64,000 nucleotides of DNA from Ziziphus jujuba (GCF_031755915.1 NC_083383.1:25398501-25462500); one strand, 5' to 3'; shown: positions 41,401-50,839, counted from the first letter of the stretch. The notes: generated by a model from the letters alone, not told the origin. Numbers and translations are program-made.

Positions 41401-43647
41401 TTTCGCACAATGAGGAAACTAGGGCACAGAGGAGAAAGACAGAGGCAAATGCTTATTTTTTAAAATAAATTGTATAAAAAAGTTATTAAATAAAATAGAA
41501 ATAATTATAAATTAATCTAAAAGGGAAAATGCTTTTAAATTTAATCATAGACATTCTCTTTATGACCAAATAAACATTTGGTGATAACATATTTTATATG
41601 TTGTGACCGAAGGTATAGTTTTCTGTAGTGGGCATAATGGAGTGAATTCTTGACATGTAATTATATGACAAAAGTCACTTAACCTTTCGTGGCTCTTACA
41701 AAGGTTTATAAGCATGAGAATATCATCAACCATGCATATTATCATTTAATCCCTAGCTATATTGATTACGTGTTTGTCCTGATAGTATTACAAAAATTGT
41801 GTTAGTTGGTTTATTAGGCTAATCCAGCTATAGCCCTGTGGAGGTTACTGATTTGTGACTTTCTCATAATCAAATTAGTTGGTTTTGTTTAGGACTCTTT
41901 CAAATATAAAAGCCTTTGTCTAAGCTTAACTTGTTTTCTATGCTTCATGTTATGAAAATAATACAATTAGAAAAGGTTGTTTTCCTCATTATCTCTCTAG
42001 TATTTGTCCTGAATTTTCTGGATTGTACTAGACTATTTCAAACCCAATCCAAACCAGTCTAGTCTTATTTAACAAATGAATATTATAAATAAAATTCAAC
42101 CTAGAAAATTAAATGGTAGCTTGATCATCGTCTATATTCTGCTTGGTTTGTTGAAAGGGGACGGGTGTTGGCATTTATAGGCATTTGCAACTTTTCAACA
42201 TATTTTACTACCAACAAACTATCTTTTGTTGGACACTTGGTTGAAAAATAGTTCTCCATTAAGACCTGCCTACCCGAGTAGGTCATAACACTTGATTTAT
42301 TTAAGCTGAATTCACATCATTGTCGGTCTTAATTGAGTCCAGAAGATGATTGGATTTGGATGAAATAGTATAATTGTAATAATGGTTTATCATAAAATAG
42401 TTTAAGCCCTTAATTCAATTTGGTATCAAAGTAAAAAATGTATGTACGTACGAAGTCTTGGGTGCAAAACTAGACCTAATACTATGATGACCATGACGAG
42501 GATAACAACAAAACATGGAAGGACTCAGTTGAGTCTAAAAGATGGTCTGACCAATAGCTTAAAAAGTTGCAACATTGTTACATCACTTACCTATCAACTA
42601 CCATAATTCCTATGGACACCTTTCTAGCTTTAATATCCTAAAACACGTTTTTCCTCAATTTAAATCTATATTTCAAATCTTAAAATTCTTCAAGTATGGA
42701 GTATGTCTTTCTGCTCTAATTGTTTTTAAATCTATACATTCATCACCAAATTGACTTGAACTTCATATCTTGAGATCTTTATTCATTTTTTTGTTCTTCT
42801 TTGAAGTCTTTAATCAATATCTAAGACATAGAAAATTGTATGAATTTAATCGTGAAACTTGTTTTAAGCCTTTTTACATAAACATACTTTGCCCCTGTCC
42901 ACCAAAACAAACATAATTTGCCCACTAACATTATAAATGCTTCATTTTAAAGCTTTCTCTTTCATTTCTTAATAGACCGTTCAATATATATCATCATGAA
43001 TTTGAAAAATCATATTTAAATCATGAAAAACATACTGCAGGGGACAAAATATTTCATCGGTATATCACAGGAATAGGACTTTTGAACAATTTAATATTAA
43101 TTTAACATGTTGCATAGCAAAGCAAACTGTTGCATTGACAAAATAAAAAGTATATCGAAAAGAAATAGATAAACATATAAGCATTATTAAAAACTAGCTC
43201 ATGCATTTATGTACATGTACATACATGCAATATAAAAAACTAGACAATTTTAATTAAATTTTTTTTCCTTTTATATTTGTGTTAACTACTGAAGTTATTT
43301 TTCTTAATGATCAAATAACTAATTTCTAAAGAATCATCTTTTTATACTAATTCTAAAGAATCTCATTGGTTTTTGTGTTATATAAAGGAGGAAATACTGG
43401 AAGCTGCAAATAAGCATTTACAAGATAAGGTAAAAGAAAAAGAAAAATGATTTGAACTCTATACTAATACATTGTAGTTCTTAAAGCATTTTTTTACTTA
43501 ATTATTAGAAATGGTTAATATTCTAATACTATTTAATGTCTGTGAACTTTGCAGATAGAGAATACTGATGGGACACTTAACTTTGTACCTATGATGACTA
43601 ACCATCCATATCCGCTAACCTTACAGAATGAGATATTTGAGTTCTAG
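24201..43647 (+). CDS. AGL12: AGL12/XAANTAL1-type MIKC MADS-box transcription factor (7 exons)
   Basis: Exons are 24201-24382, 24530-24614, 27551-27612, 29447-29546, 29669-29710, 43388-43429 and 43555-43647. All introns are GT-AG, and joining them gives 201 residues. The MADS domain (1-60) starts [18 protein letters not shown] and contains [20 protein letters not shown] short I region (61-89) follows, with the AGL12-like [13 protein letters not shown]. The K domain spans about 90-170 and the tail ends [10 protein letters not shown], near the family's QNEIFQF. Exon sizes are canonical MIKC, which argues against a pseudogene. Arabidopsis AGL12 is a nuclear DNA-binding regulator of root cell proliferation and flowering time; the same role here is inferred. 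The upstream GTG at 24189 is not the start. Intron 5 is 13.7 kb and transposon-filled. CArG-box binding and partners are known of the family, not seen here. Confidence 0.95.
26518..26896. mobile_element. MITE-like AT-rich repeat in AGL12 intron 2
   Basis: The left end reads AGGTGTATTCAAT and the inverse of the right end reads GGGTGTATTAAAT, giving imperfect inverted termini around about 380 bp of very AT-rich DNA without coding capacity. I found no clear target duplication, so the superfamily is not assigned. Confidence 0.45.
27027..27246. mobile_element. Possible small MITE in AGL12 intron 2
   Basis: The segment opens CCAATGGCAAAT and closes AAATTATTTCCATTGG, so the ends are short imperfect inverted repeats. 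It includes a (TA)n tract at 27139-27165. The ends are too short and the flanks too plain for more than a tentative call. Confidence 0.3.
27613..29446 (+). other. AGL12 intron 3 (1834 bp)
   Basis: AT-rich intron with no gene recognised. A (TA)n tract at 29393-29428 ends only about 17 bases before the AG acceptor. Confidence 0.75.
29393..29428 (+). repeat. (TA)n microsatellite beside the exon 4 acceptor
   Basis: About 18 TA units immediately precede the short CAATCTTTGCAG acceptor of AGL12 exon 4. They occupy the place where branch point and pyrimidine tract would normally lie. Confidence 0.9.
30226..30637 (+). repeat. Copia A 5' LTR
   Basis: About 410 bp, collinear with 41638-42025. Start TGAAGTCGATTTG is matched by TGGAGTGAATTC in the 3' copy. 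A TATA-like stretch (AGTATAAAAGCC) near 30490 has its counterpart (AATATAAAAGCC) near 41908. Confidence 0.75.
30700..34985 (+). pseudogene. Copia A gag-protease-integrase-RT remnant
   Basis: The + strand holds Copia domains in order with many stops and shifts. Gag is at 30857-31150 ([16 protein letters not shown], then [14 protein letters not shown]). Protease reads [17 protein letters not shown] near 32130. Integrase includes [11 protein letters not shown] near 32985 and [14 protein letters not shown] near 33320. The post-integrase motif [15 protein letters not shown] is at 33518. Reverse transcriptase includes [16 protein letters not shown] near 34160 and [11 protein letters not shown] near 34815, where the usual YVDD catalytic motif reads YVND. 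A stretch of the RT region is tandemly duplicated (34036-34560). Confidence 0.8.
35030..40596 (-). mobile_element. Copia B, nested in Copia A
   Basis: A minus-strand Copia with LTRs at about 35030-35663 and about 39881-40596, and GATAT on both outer sides (35025-35029 and 40597-40601). It splits Copia A's pol between reverse transcriptase and RNase H. The right LTR has roughly 85 bp not found in the left. All main domains are still recognisable in order (gag, protease, integrase, reverse transcriptase, RNase H) but are broken by stops. Its insertion must postdate Copia A. Confidence 0.82.
35690..39780 (-). pseudogene. Copia B gag-pol remnant
   Basis: From right to left on the minus strand: gag ([19 protein letters not shown] near 39730), a zinc-knuckle remnant near 39040-39080, protease with [16 protein letters not shown] near 38790, integrase ([20 protein letters not shown] near 38400, then [18 protein letters not shown] near 38170), reverse transcriptase across about 36450-37460, and the RNase H end ([18 protein letters not shown] near 35860, then [19 protein letters not shown]). 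Frames shift repeatedly, so no polyprotein could be made. A segment at about 35910-36370 is tandemly duplicated. Confidence 0.82.
40602..41140 (+). pseudogene. Copia A pol, 3' remainder (RT end and RNase H)
   Basis: Downstream of Copia B the Copia A frame resumes. It shows [18 protein letters not shown] near 40690 (end of reverse transcriptase) and [14 protein letters not shown] near 41045 (RNase H). A small imperfect hairpin between two copies of TTGACTTCAAAATCTG (40856-40871 and 40931-40946) interrupts it. Confidence 0.72.
41269..41630. mobile_element. CACTA-type MITE, 362 bp, TSD GGC
   Basis: Read inward from the right, the element starts CACTACAGAAAAC, the classic CACTA terminus. The left end reads AACTATGGAGAAAAAC, the same terminus with a changed first base. 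GGC flanks it on both sides (41266-41268 and 41631-41633), the 3 bp target duplication expected of CACTA elements. Subterminal motifs such as TTTAGTCA and GACTAAAAG repeat inside. It has no coding sequence and would depend on a transposase supplied elsewhere. Confidence 0.78.
41638..42025 (+). repeat. Copia A 3' LTR
   Basis: Collinear with 30226-30637 but clearly diverged. The CACTA-type MITE lies just before it, between the polypurine tract and the LTR. The right edge is approximate because the terminal bases do not match the 5' copy cleanly. Confidence 0.7.
42026..43387 (+). other. Residual AGL12 intron 5 sequence
   Basis: AT-rich intron DNA between Copia A and exon 6. I see no gene or clear mobile element. 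The acceptor at 43386-43387 precedes exon 6. Confidence 0.6.
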
Positions 43648-44006
43648 GTTTTTTCTCTATCACTGGCATACGTATAAATCTTATTATTATTGTTAAATTG
43701 TTGTTGGTTAAATTACGTTTGGATGTGTGATTATATTTAGAACCAAAAAAAAAAAAAAAAAAGCAAAACCCAAAAATTAAACAAACAAACTTTTGGATGT
43801 GTGGCACACTTAATTTCATACTATTTGTAAGTGGGTTTGTACCAATAAGTATCCAGATACTGTAAGTCACTTTGGAATATTTAATATTTTATTGTTACAT
43901 ATTTATAAATATTTAAGGGTCTTGAATTAATTAATTTCATATTTCACTTTGAATCCAAATTACAGAAATTATAATTTAATTCTTGTAGTAGATAGCTAGA
44001 TTAGCT
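43648..44006 (+). other. AGL12 3' flank
   Basis: The 359 bases between the AGL12 stop codon and the first base of the Tekay-like LTR must hold the 3' untranslated region and polyadenylation signals, unless the transcript ends inside the LTR. AT-rich stretches such as TTTATAAATATTT near 43905 could serve, but no unique signal stands out. Confidence 0.5.
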
Positions 44007-44812
44007 TGACAAGATCCTCCTCGGGAACCCTCCCAGGATCTCCCAGGTGGTTTCCCCTAATGAAGTCCTACTAGACAATCCCTAAATGATATTCAATACA
44101 ACCTCACTTAAAACGTAGACAACCGAACACATACATTATTAATAATACCTTAATATATAGATAAAACCCACAACAGCATAACTATATACACGGTCAAAAC
44201 TATATCCAAAAATTAGATCAGAACATTCTAAAAGTATTTGTAAAATGAAAAAGAACAACTGATACAAATAAGTAGCAAACGATAAAGATAAATAGAGAAA
44301 GACAAGTACTGCTGTTGCGGTGGATAGTACGCAATAACAAGTAATGCACGAGATAGACTATCAGCTAACTGCCTAGACCTGGGGGAACGAATTTAAAACA
44401 AATAAAATATGAGATAAAGAAATCTTAGTGAACGGTATAGTATAATAGAAAAATAATAATGTATTTCTGTAAAACTTTCTCTCAAGACCTCTCATTTCAC
44501 TCTCTTGAAAGGTTCTCCTTTTTAAAATCATTTCACAATAGCTAAACTTATACCCCAATTGATTATCATAAAAGTGATGCTCAAAGATATAAAGTGAACG
44601 TTCATTATAACATTATAAAATGTCTTAATCAAGATATAAATATTGAGCATAAAATATTATAAACATAGTTCCGTAAAAAAATTATGAAAATGCAATAATA
44701 ACCACAATATTTGAAAACCAACAATGTATTCAAAATCTATACGATGTACCATTCGATGTACCAAACTGTAAACCATGGGATATACTCACTTCACGATCCT
44801 TAATATACGAAA

Positions 44813-45648
44813 TGATGCGAATCCACCCGAGACTGCTCGGCCGACAACCCGCTGGGGTGCTGACCCAATACAAATGAAGGTGGGACCGATCACTAGGGCC
44901 CAAGCCAAGAAGTTCAAGGACAATCTTGCTGTCTTCATACAAGGAATAAGACATAGTCAAGAGGGGTTGGCCACATCTAAAGAACCAAGGCCTGTTTTAC
45001 TCATACAAGCATTAGAAGCCAAAACAGGGTCGGGTGACGTTTTTGGTGATAATAAGGAGGCCAGGTTGTATGAATTGGAACCTCATCCTTATGGGTTCAA
45101 TTCATATGGAGGATGAGTCATAGAAACCAGCCAAAGCAGCTTCAAAACCGACCAACAAGGTGGTTTGCGCACAAGGAGAAGGAAAGGCCGGATTTGCTGT
45201 ATTCCTTGCTGGCTTTACTGTATTTTACTATATTAGCCTTTTCTCATACTCCCAAGCAAGGGCAACGTGAGGGACTTCACAATAAGCTTATTTGGCATCG
45301 TACAAAGCATATTGAAGCTGATTTGGAGCTCAATTTGGTCAAAGAAGGGTCAAAGTCAATTTAGTCAAAAACTAGTATTATAGTTTCCTAATTTTATTCT
45401 ACTTTTTGTTTTAGGAAACTACCATTACTTTTTAGTTTTTATTTATTTATTTTCTGGACAAATAAGTTTAGGAAAATTATTATTTTATTATTTTCATTGT
45501 AAATTAATTAATTCCTAAATTCAAGATAAAGGAATTAATTAATCAAATTTAGTTTAGGAAACTTAGTTTAGGACATATTAGAATTAGGCCAAGTTTCCTA
45601 ATTCCTATAGGAGTCCGGTTTTGAATTAATTTTTTAGGGTTTATTTAA
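44813..45648 (+). repeat. CRM1 extra partial LTR, inverted
   Basis: From its TGATGCGAATCC terminus to about 45553 this + strand segment is nearly identical to the full CRM1 LTRs. From about 45553 to 45648 it follows a related but different LTR sequence (for example AGTTTCCTAATTCCTATAGG), still ending in the shared AGGGTTTATTT. At 45648/45649 it meets the terminal CA end of the 3' LTR head-on. Confidence 0.85.
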
Positions 45649-46780
45649 TGATACGAACCTAGGACGACCTGCTCCTAAACCCGTATTATATTAGCCCGGA
45701 TCTTAATTAAGTTCAAGTTCTAATGGAATGGACCTAAACCCCTAACCAACCTGTGGTTAGAAACCTTGGTATAATGTAGACGCCACAATAGGGGATGGAA
45801 AACCTATTGATAAGTCAAGCTAAAACAACCAATTCTCTAATGGTGTTTTAGGTGTTCTCAAAGAACAAAGAGATAATTAATCTTACAAGTATTTTCTTAA
45901 TCAAATAAAAGTTGTATTCTTATTGAAAAATAAGCCTTTAAATAGGCTTTGAAAGAAACAAAATAAACCCTAAAAACCCTAGGAAAAGCCAGCCATACAA
46001 AGAAGAAATCTACCTTGGCCGAAACTTTCCTATTCCTAAACTAATTTGGATTAATTAATTCCTTTATCTTGAATTTAGGAATTAATTAATTTACAATGAA
46101 AATAATAAAATAATAATTTTCCTAAACTTATTTGTCCAGAAAATAAATAAATAAAAACTAAAAAGTAATGGTAGTTTCCTAAAACAAAAAGTAGAATAAA
46201 ATTAGGAAACTATAATACTAGTTTTTGACTAAATTGACTTTGACCCTTCTTTGACCAAATTGAGCTCCAAATCAGCTTCAATATGCTTTGTACGATGCCA
46301 AATAAGCTTATTGTGAAGTCCCTCACGTTGCCCTTGCTTGGGAGTATGAGAAAAGGCTAATATAGTAAAATACAGTAAAGCCAGCAAGGAATACAGCAAA
46401 TCCGGCCTTTCCTTCTCCTTGTGCGCAAACCACCTTGTTGGTCGGTTTTGAAGCTGCTTTGGCTGGTTTCTATGACTCATCCTCCATATGAATTGAACCC
46501 ATAAGGATGGGGTTCCAATTCATACAACCCGGCCTCCTTATTATCACCAAAAACGTCACCCGACCCTGTTTTGGCTTCTAATGCTTGTATGAGTAAAACA
46601 GGCCTTGGTTCTTTAGATGTGGCCAACCCCTCTTGACTATGTATTATTCCTTGTATGAAGACAGCAAGATTGTCCTTGAACTTCTTGGCTTGGGCCCTAG
46701 TGATCGGTCCCACCTTCATTTGTATTGGGTCAGCACCACAGCGGGTTGTCGGCCGAGCAGTCTCGGGTGGATTCGCATCA
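45649..46780 (-). repeat. CRM1 3' LTR (1132 bp)
   Basis: Minus strand begins TGATGCGAATCC and ends GTTCGTATCA. The first 304 bases continue the element's coding frame to a stop at 46479-46477. An 83-codon frame (46480-46229) overlaps that stop as ATGA. It is repeated in the other LTR copies, but their near-identity reflects recent duplication and is no sign of selection. Confidence 0.92.
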
Positions 46781-49668
46781 TTCCCCTCCTCTTGAAAAGG
46801 ATTTGTCCTCAAATTGAAGTCATCACCTGCAGCGAAAGGAGTTAAATCAGCAACATTAAATGCAGCACTCATGTTATACTCACCCGGTAAATCAAACTTG
46901 TAGGCATTCTTGTTATTCGGCTTCAAAACTTGAAAAGGTCCATCCATAGGCGGCATGAGCTTTGACTTTCTTTGATTAGGAAACCTTTCCATTTGTAAGT
47001 GCAACCAAACCAATTTTCCTGGGTCAAACACTATTACAACAAAATCTAGAAATACATGCTCATTATGGTAAAAATTACGCATTTTAAAGTTAGCAAACAA
47101 TATTTCCCAAATTTTCAAATTGCCACTAAGTAAAGCTCTTAACAATGCAAATAAAGTTCTATGCAATAAAGACATCTTTAAATAAGTATCCTTAAAATTC
47201 ATGGTCAGCAATGATTTCTTATTCATAATTACTTTATTAACATCACCAAAGCTAAGATAAAAATTTATATTTTTCCTTGCTTGTCTTCCTTTTCCTTTCT
47301 CACTCACGGCCATCTCACCTTCCTCACTCTCGGCTTTTGCACCAAATTTCTCACTCTTGGTTTTATTAAAAATTTTCCACACAACCTGAGTATTAGAAGA
47401 CTTACCTTGGACAGCAAGCTCACCTTTTCCCTCTTGATTGGATGGTAGTCCACTTGGAATTTCATTTGGGAAGACATCTCCAAATTCCTTCAAAAGAGAA
47501 ATCATTGAACTTGGCAATTCAAGTTCTTCAAAGTTAGTTTGATCATTAAAATAATTTTCTTTATAAATCATGACCAGCAAAGGTTTCTTACACTCAATAA
47601 CCTTATTAATATCCCTTAAACTCAAATAAAAATTGCTATTTAACCTTTCTTTTCTTTCTTTTTTATTTTCCCCCTTGGATTGGCGCAAACCTTCGGATTT
47701 CCCTTCCTTCTCCAAGCTCTCGGGTTTGCCACTTTCTTTCCCCTCTCTTTCGGCTTTCCCTTGATCATTCCACTAAATATGAGCCTTAAAAACCTTACCT
47801 TGATCAGCAACCTCATTCTTACCTTCTTGAAAGGATGGTGAAGCCGTTGGTGCCATACTTGCTTTTTCCTTGAGCTTTCCGGCTTCTCTCCTTTGTTGCA
47901 TTTGTAATTGGTCTTTGTAAACCTCTTTAGGAGATAATGGTTCCAGCTTGACCTTCTTCCCTTTGAACCTGACAACAATACTATTTTCTCGACCAAAATG
48001 AGTAGCATCTTTATCAAATTGCCATGGTCTACCTAATAGTATATGTCCAGCAATCATGGGTATAATATCACATAAAACTACATCCTCATATCTACCTATA
48101 TTAAATTTTACTTTGGCTTGTTTATTCACTTTTATCTCACCACTATCATTAAGCCACTGTAACGTATATGGTTCAGGATGTTTTATTGTTTTTAAGCCCA
48201 ATTTATCAACTACAAGGTTACTTATTACATTAGTACAACTTCCACTATCAATAATCATACTACAAATCTTACCTTGAATTTCACATCGGGTGTGGAAGAT
48301 GTTCTCTCTTTGAATTTCATCCTCATCTTTGTATGCAGCAAGTACTCTCCTAGAAAGCAAGTTTAATTCAGCATTGGATGCTTGCAAGGTTTCGGGTTCA
48401 TCTTCCAAGTCCTCCTCCTCTTGCTTGGCTTCATCCTCACTTTCTTCACTTTTCGATTCTAGCTCGTCATTGCCCTTTAACACCATGATTCTTCTATTCG
48501 GGCATTGGCTAGCGATGTGTCCTCCTCCCTGGCACTTAAAACACACAACATCATGAGTTCTAGAAGGTTTAGGATCTAATTTTACCTCATTCTTTGGTGC
48601 TTGGACAGATTTGGTTCTAGTCTCCTTCCTTGGCCAGTTTGAACTTTCTTCTTTAACTTTTGGCTTTAGCTTGCTTTCATAGATGGGATTGTTCCTCCAG
48701 CCACTTGAATTGGACCTTCCACTGTTGGAAACACCTCCAAACCATGATCTTACACCCCTCCTCTTGAATTGATGCTCTAATTTAATAGCCACATGCAACA
48801 GCTCCTCCAATTCCACATATTGTTGCAATTCTAGTTGATTGGCTATTTCACGATTCAAACCACCAAGAAACCTTGCCATAGTTGCTTCCCTATCTTCATT
48901 CAAGTTCAATCTCATCACAAGCATCTCCATCTCCTTGTAATAATCCTCCACGGATCCATGTCCTTGAGATAAAGATTGAAGCCTTTGATGCAACAACCTA
49001 TGATAGTGTGATGGTACGAATCGCTTCCGCATGGCTCCTTTCATTTGTCGCCATGTAGTAATCAAGTCATCACCAACTCTCCTTCGGGTGTTTTGCTCAT
49101 TGGTCCACCATTGGAGTGCATAATGGCCAAACTCCATTGCTGCCAATTTCACCTTCTTAGCCTCTGAATAATTATGGCGGTCAAAAATCATCTCCATTTT
49201 TTCTTCCCACTCCAAATAAGCTTCGGGATCACTTTTACCCATAAAAGGTGGGATGTTAACCTTGATATTTCCCAAATCATCCTCTGTATCTTCCCTCCTA
49301 TATCTCCCATGGCCAGCTCTATCTTGGACAGCAAAGGTTTCGTCCATACCTCCCTCAAAGTCACCATCGAATGGCTCCTCATCAAATTCCTCTCTCGGTC
49401 TCTCGCGACCTCCTCGTCCTCGGCCTCATCCTCCATGGAATTCTTGCCTATTTCTTGTGTTCGGAATTCCTTGGGAAACTTCTAGCCTTCCCATCCTTTG
49501 ATTCACATGCTCAACTTGAGCACTAACCCGCTGTATTGACTCCAAAACAGCTCTCATGTCCACTTGGTCTCCGCTCCCGGTAGCTCGGGCATCGCCATGG
49601 AATGCTACGGACTCTTCCTCATTGATCCTCAAGGGTGGATCTCCTCTTCTTATTCTAGAATCTGCCAT
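46477..49668 (-). pseudogene. CRM1 gag-protease plus pol remnants, one frame with two stops
   Basis: A single frame of 1063 codons starts at the ATG at 49668-49666 (MADSRIRRGDPPLRI). It is broken by TGA at codon 81 (49428-49426) and TAG at codon 632 (47775-47773). Gag carries VNIPPFMGKSDPEAYLEW and ALQWWTNEQNTRRR. The zinc knuckle CFKCQGGGHIASQC is near residue 376, and the protease DSGSCTNVI has its aspartate near residue 474. After the TAG come pol scraps: the linker before reverse transcriptase (EFGDVFPNEIPSGLP), one RT fragment (LFANFKMRNFYHNEHVFL) and the integrase GPY/F-type tail (DGPFQVLKPNNKNAYKFDLP). The RT catalytic site, RNase H and integrase core are absent. The last 101 codons lie in the 3' LTR. 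Gag-pro is the only near-complete product. Confidence 0.87.
46781..46793 (-). other. CRM1 polypurine tract
   Basis: The minus strand reads AAGAGGAGGGGAA directly before the 3' LTR. CRM2 has the same tract before its 3' LTR (about 62987-63001). Confidence 0.88.
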
Positions 49669-50839
49669 GTTAGTAAAATACTGCAAAAAATAAAATAAAC
49701 CCTCACAATATTCACTCCCTCACGTGTTTCACTCAAACAAGGTCTCGACACTCGTGTTTGCACACTAGTTTCGGCTTTTACCCTCTTTTAAGCTCACACA
49801 CTCTTGCCTTTTTCCACTCAATGAATTATCTCAAAGTTCTAATTAAAACACCTACAAAACAGCAATTAGATCACTAGTATATTTTAATTAAACTTATCAA
49901 CAAAACAGTAGCAAAAAGTAGGCAATACCGAAAGAATCCAACAAATCCTAATTTTTCGGCTTTCTAGACAAGAAAACGCAAAATAATGGGAAAACATTGA
50001 AATTTTTGAAAACTGCACCAGATGGTAGTAGATTATGAGTTCAAGAATAAAATTCCAGAAAAAGAAATTCAAATACGAACAAGAATCAAAGAGAACAAAA
50101 TTATAGAAAGGTGTTGGTTGTTGTTCTTGTAATTCAAGTTTTGTATCAAATCCTTTAACTGATTTTAATCCAAATAATTTAAGCACCCAAAATCCAAATA
50201 TCCGGCAGCAAAACTAATTCTCCAGCAACTCAAATATTGAATAAATAATTAAAAAAACAGCAGCTCCAACAAATTTCCAGCAAACAAATCAAACTCCAAC
50301 AAACCGAAATATTTTTTTTTCTTTTTTTCTTTTTTTTTATATTCAGCTTTACCTCTTCTTTTTTTTTTTTTTTCACTCACCAAACATAAACAACTGCAGT
50401 AGCAAGAGTAAGTACCAAAATTGCAATTCCAAATCCAAAACAAACACCAAACCCGTGACCTCCAAATAAACACAAATGTGCAGTTTTTTTTTTTTGTTTT
50501 TTTTTTATTTTTATATGTTGCTGCAAACCCTTCTTCTTTTTTTCTTTTTTTTTTTTTTGAATATATGAATGCAAATATTTAAGACTAAAACAGCAAAAGA
50601 AAATCAACAAAAAACCAAATTAACAAGAACAATGATAAAAGACAACCAACAAACTAGGAAACAAAAATACGATAAAACTAGGAAATCCTAATTCAACTAG
50701 GAATGAATTTTTTTTTTTTTTTTTTTTAAGATGCTGAACGTGTATAGGATGGATGCAACCTTAACCTAATGCTAAAATTGCAGAATAACACAAAAACAAA
50801 TAAAGCAAATAAAGATAGATCAAACCTGAACAAAATTTA
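49669..50839 (-). other. CRM1 untranslated leader
   Basis: About 1.2 kb between primer site and gag ATG. It holds homopolymer T and A runs (for example 50312-50372 and 50486-50560) and no credible coding frame. CRM2's leader (56187-57364) has about the same length and is recognisably related, so a long leader is a family trait. Confidence 0.75.

Larger units (their letters stand above)
30226..42025 (+). mobile_element. Copia A, decayed, interrupted by Copia B and a MITE
   Basis: Two related LTRs bound this + strand Copia: 30226 to about 30637 and 41638 to about 42025. They share blocks such as GATTTGTG, ATTAGTTGGTTT-like phrases and AAAATAATACAA. A degenerate initiator-Met-like primer site (GTATCATAAC) follows the first LTR. 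Gag, protease, integrase and part of reverse transcriptase lie at 30700-34990. Pol resumes at 40600-41140 after Copia B. The polypurine tract AAGGGGGC lies just before the CACTA MITE and the 3' LTR. LTR divergence and many stops show that it is old. Edges are good to a few tens of bases. Confidence 0.8.
29711..43387 (+). other. AGL12 intron 5 (13,677 bp), transposon-expanded
   Basis: Exon 5 ends at a good donor (AATAAG/GTTAGT) and exon 6 begins after AAAG at 43387. Between them lies a nest of Copia A, Copia B and a CACTA-type MITE. Removing Copia A with its contents (about 30226-42025) leaves an intron of roughly 1.9 kb. The non-element flanks, 29711-30225 and 42026-43387, are AT-rich and show no gene. 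Confidence 0.88.

Noticed and set aside
44813..45116. Plus-strand gene fragment of about 100 codons
   Set aside because: It is the inverted copy of the LTR-encoded polyprotein tail and not an independent gene.
46229..46480. 83-codon frame overlapping the polyprotein stop, repeated in all three CRM1 LTR copies
   Set aside because: Conservation among copies is explained by their recent common origin. No domain is visible.
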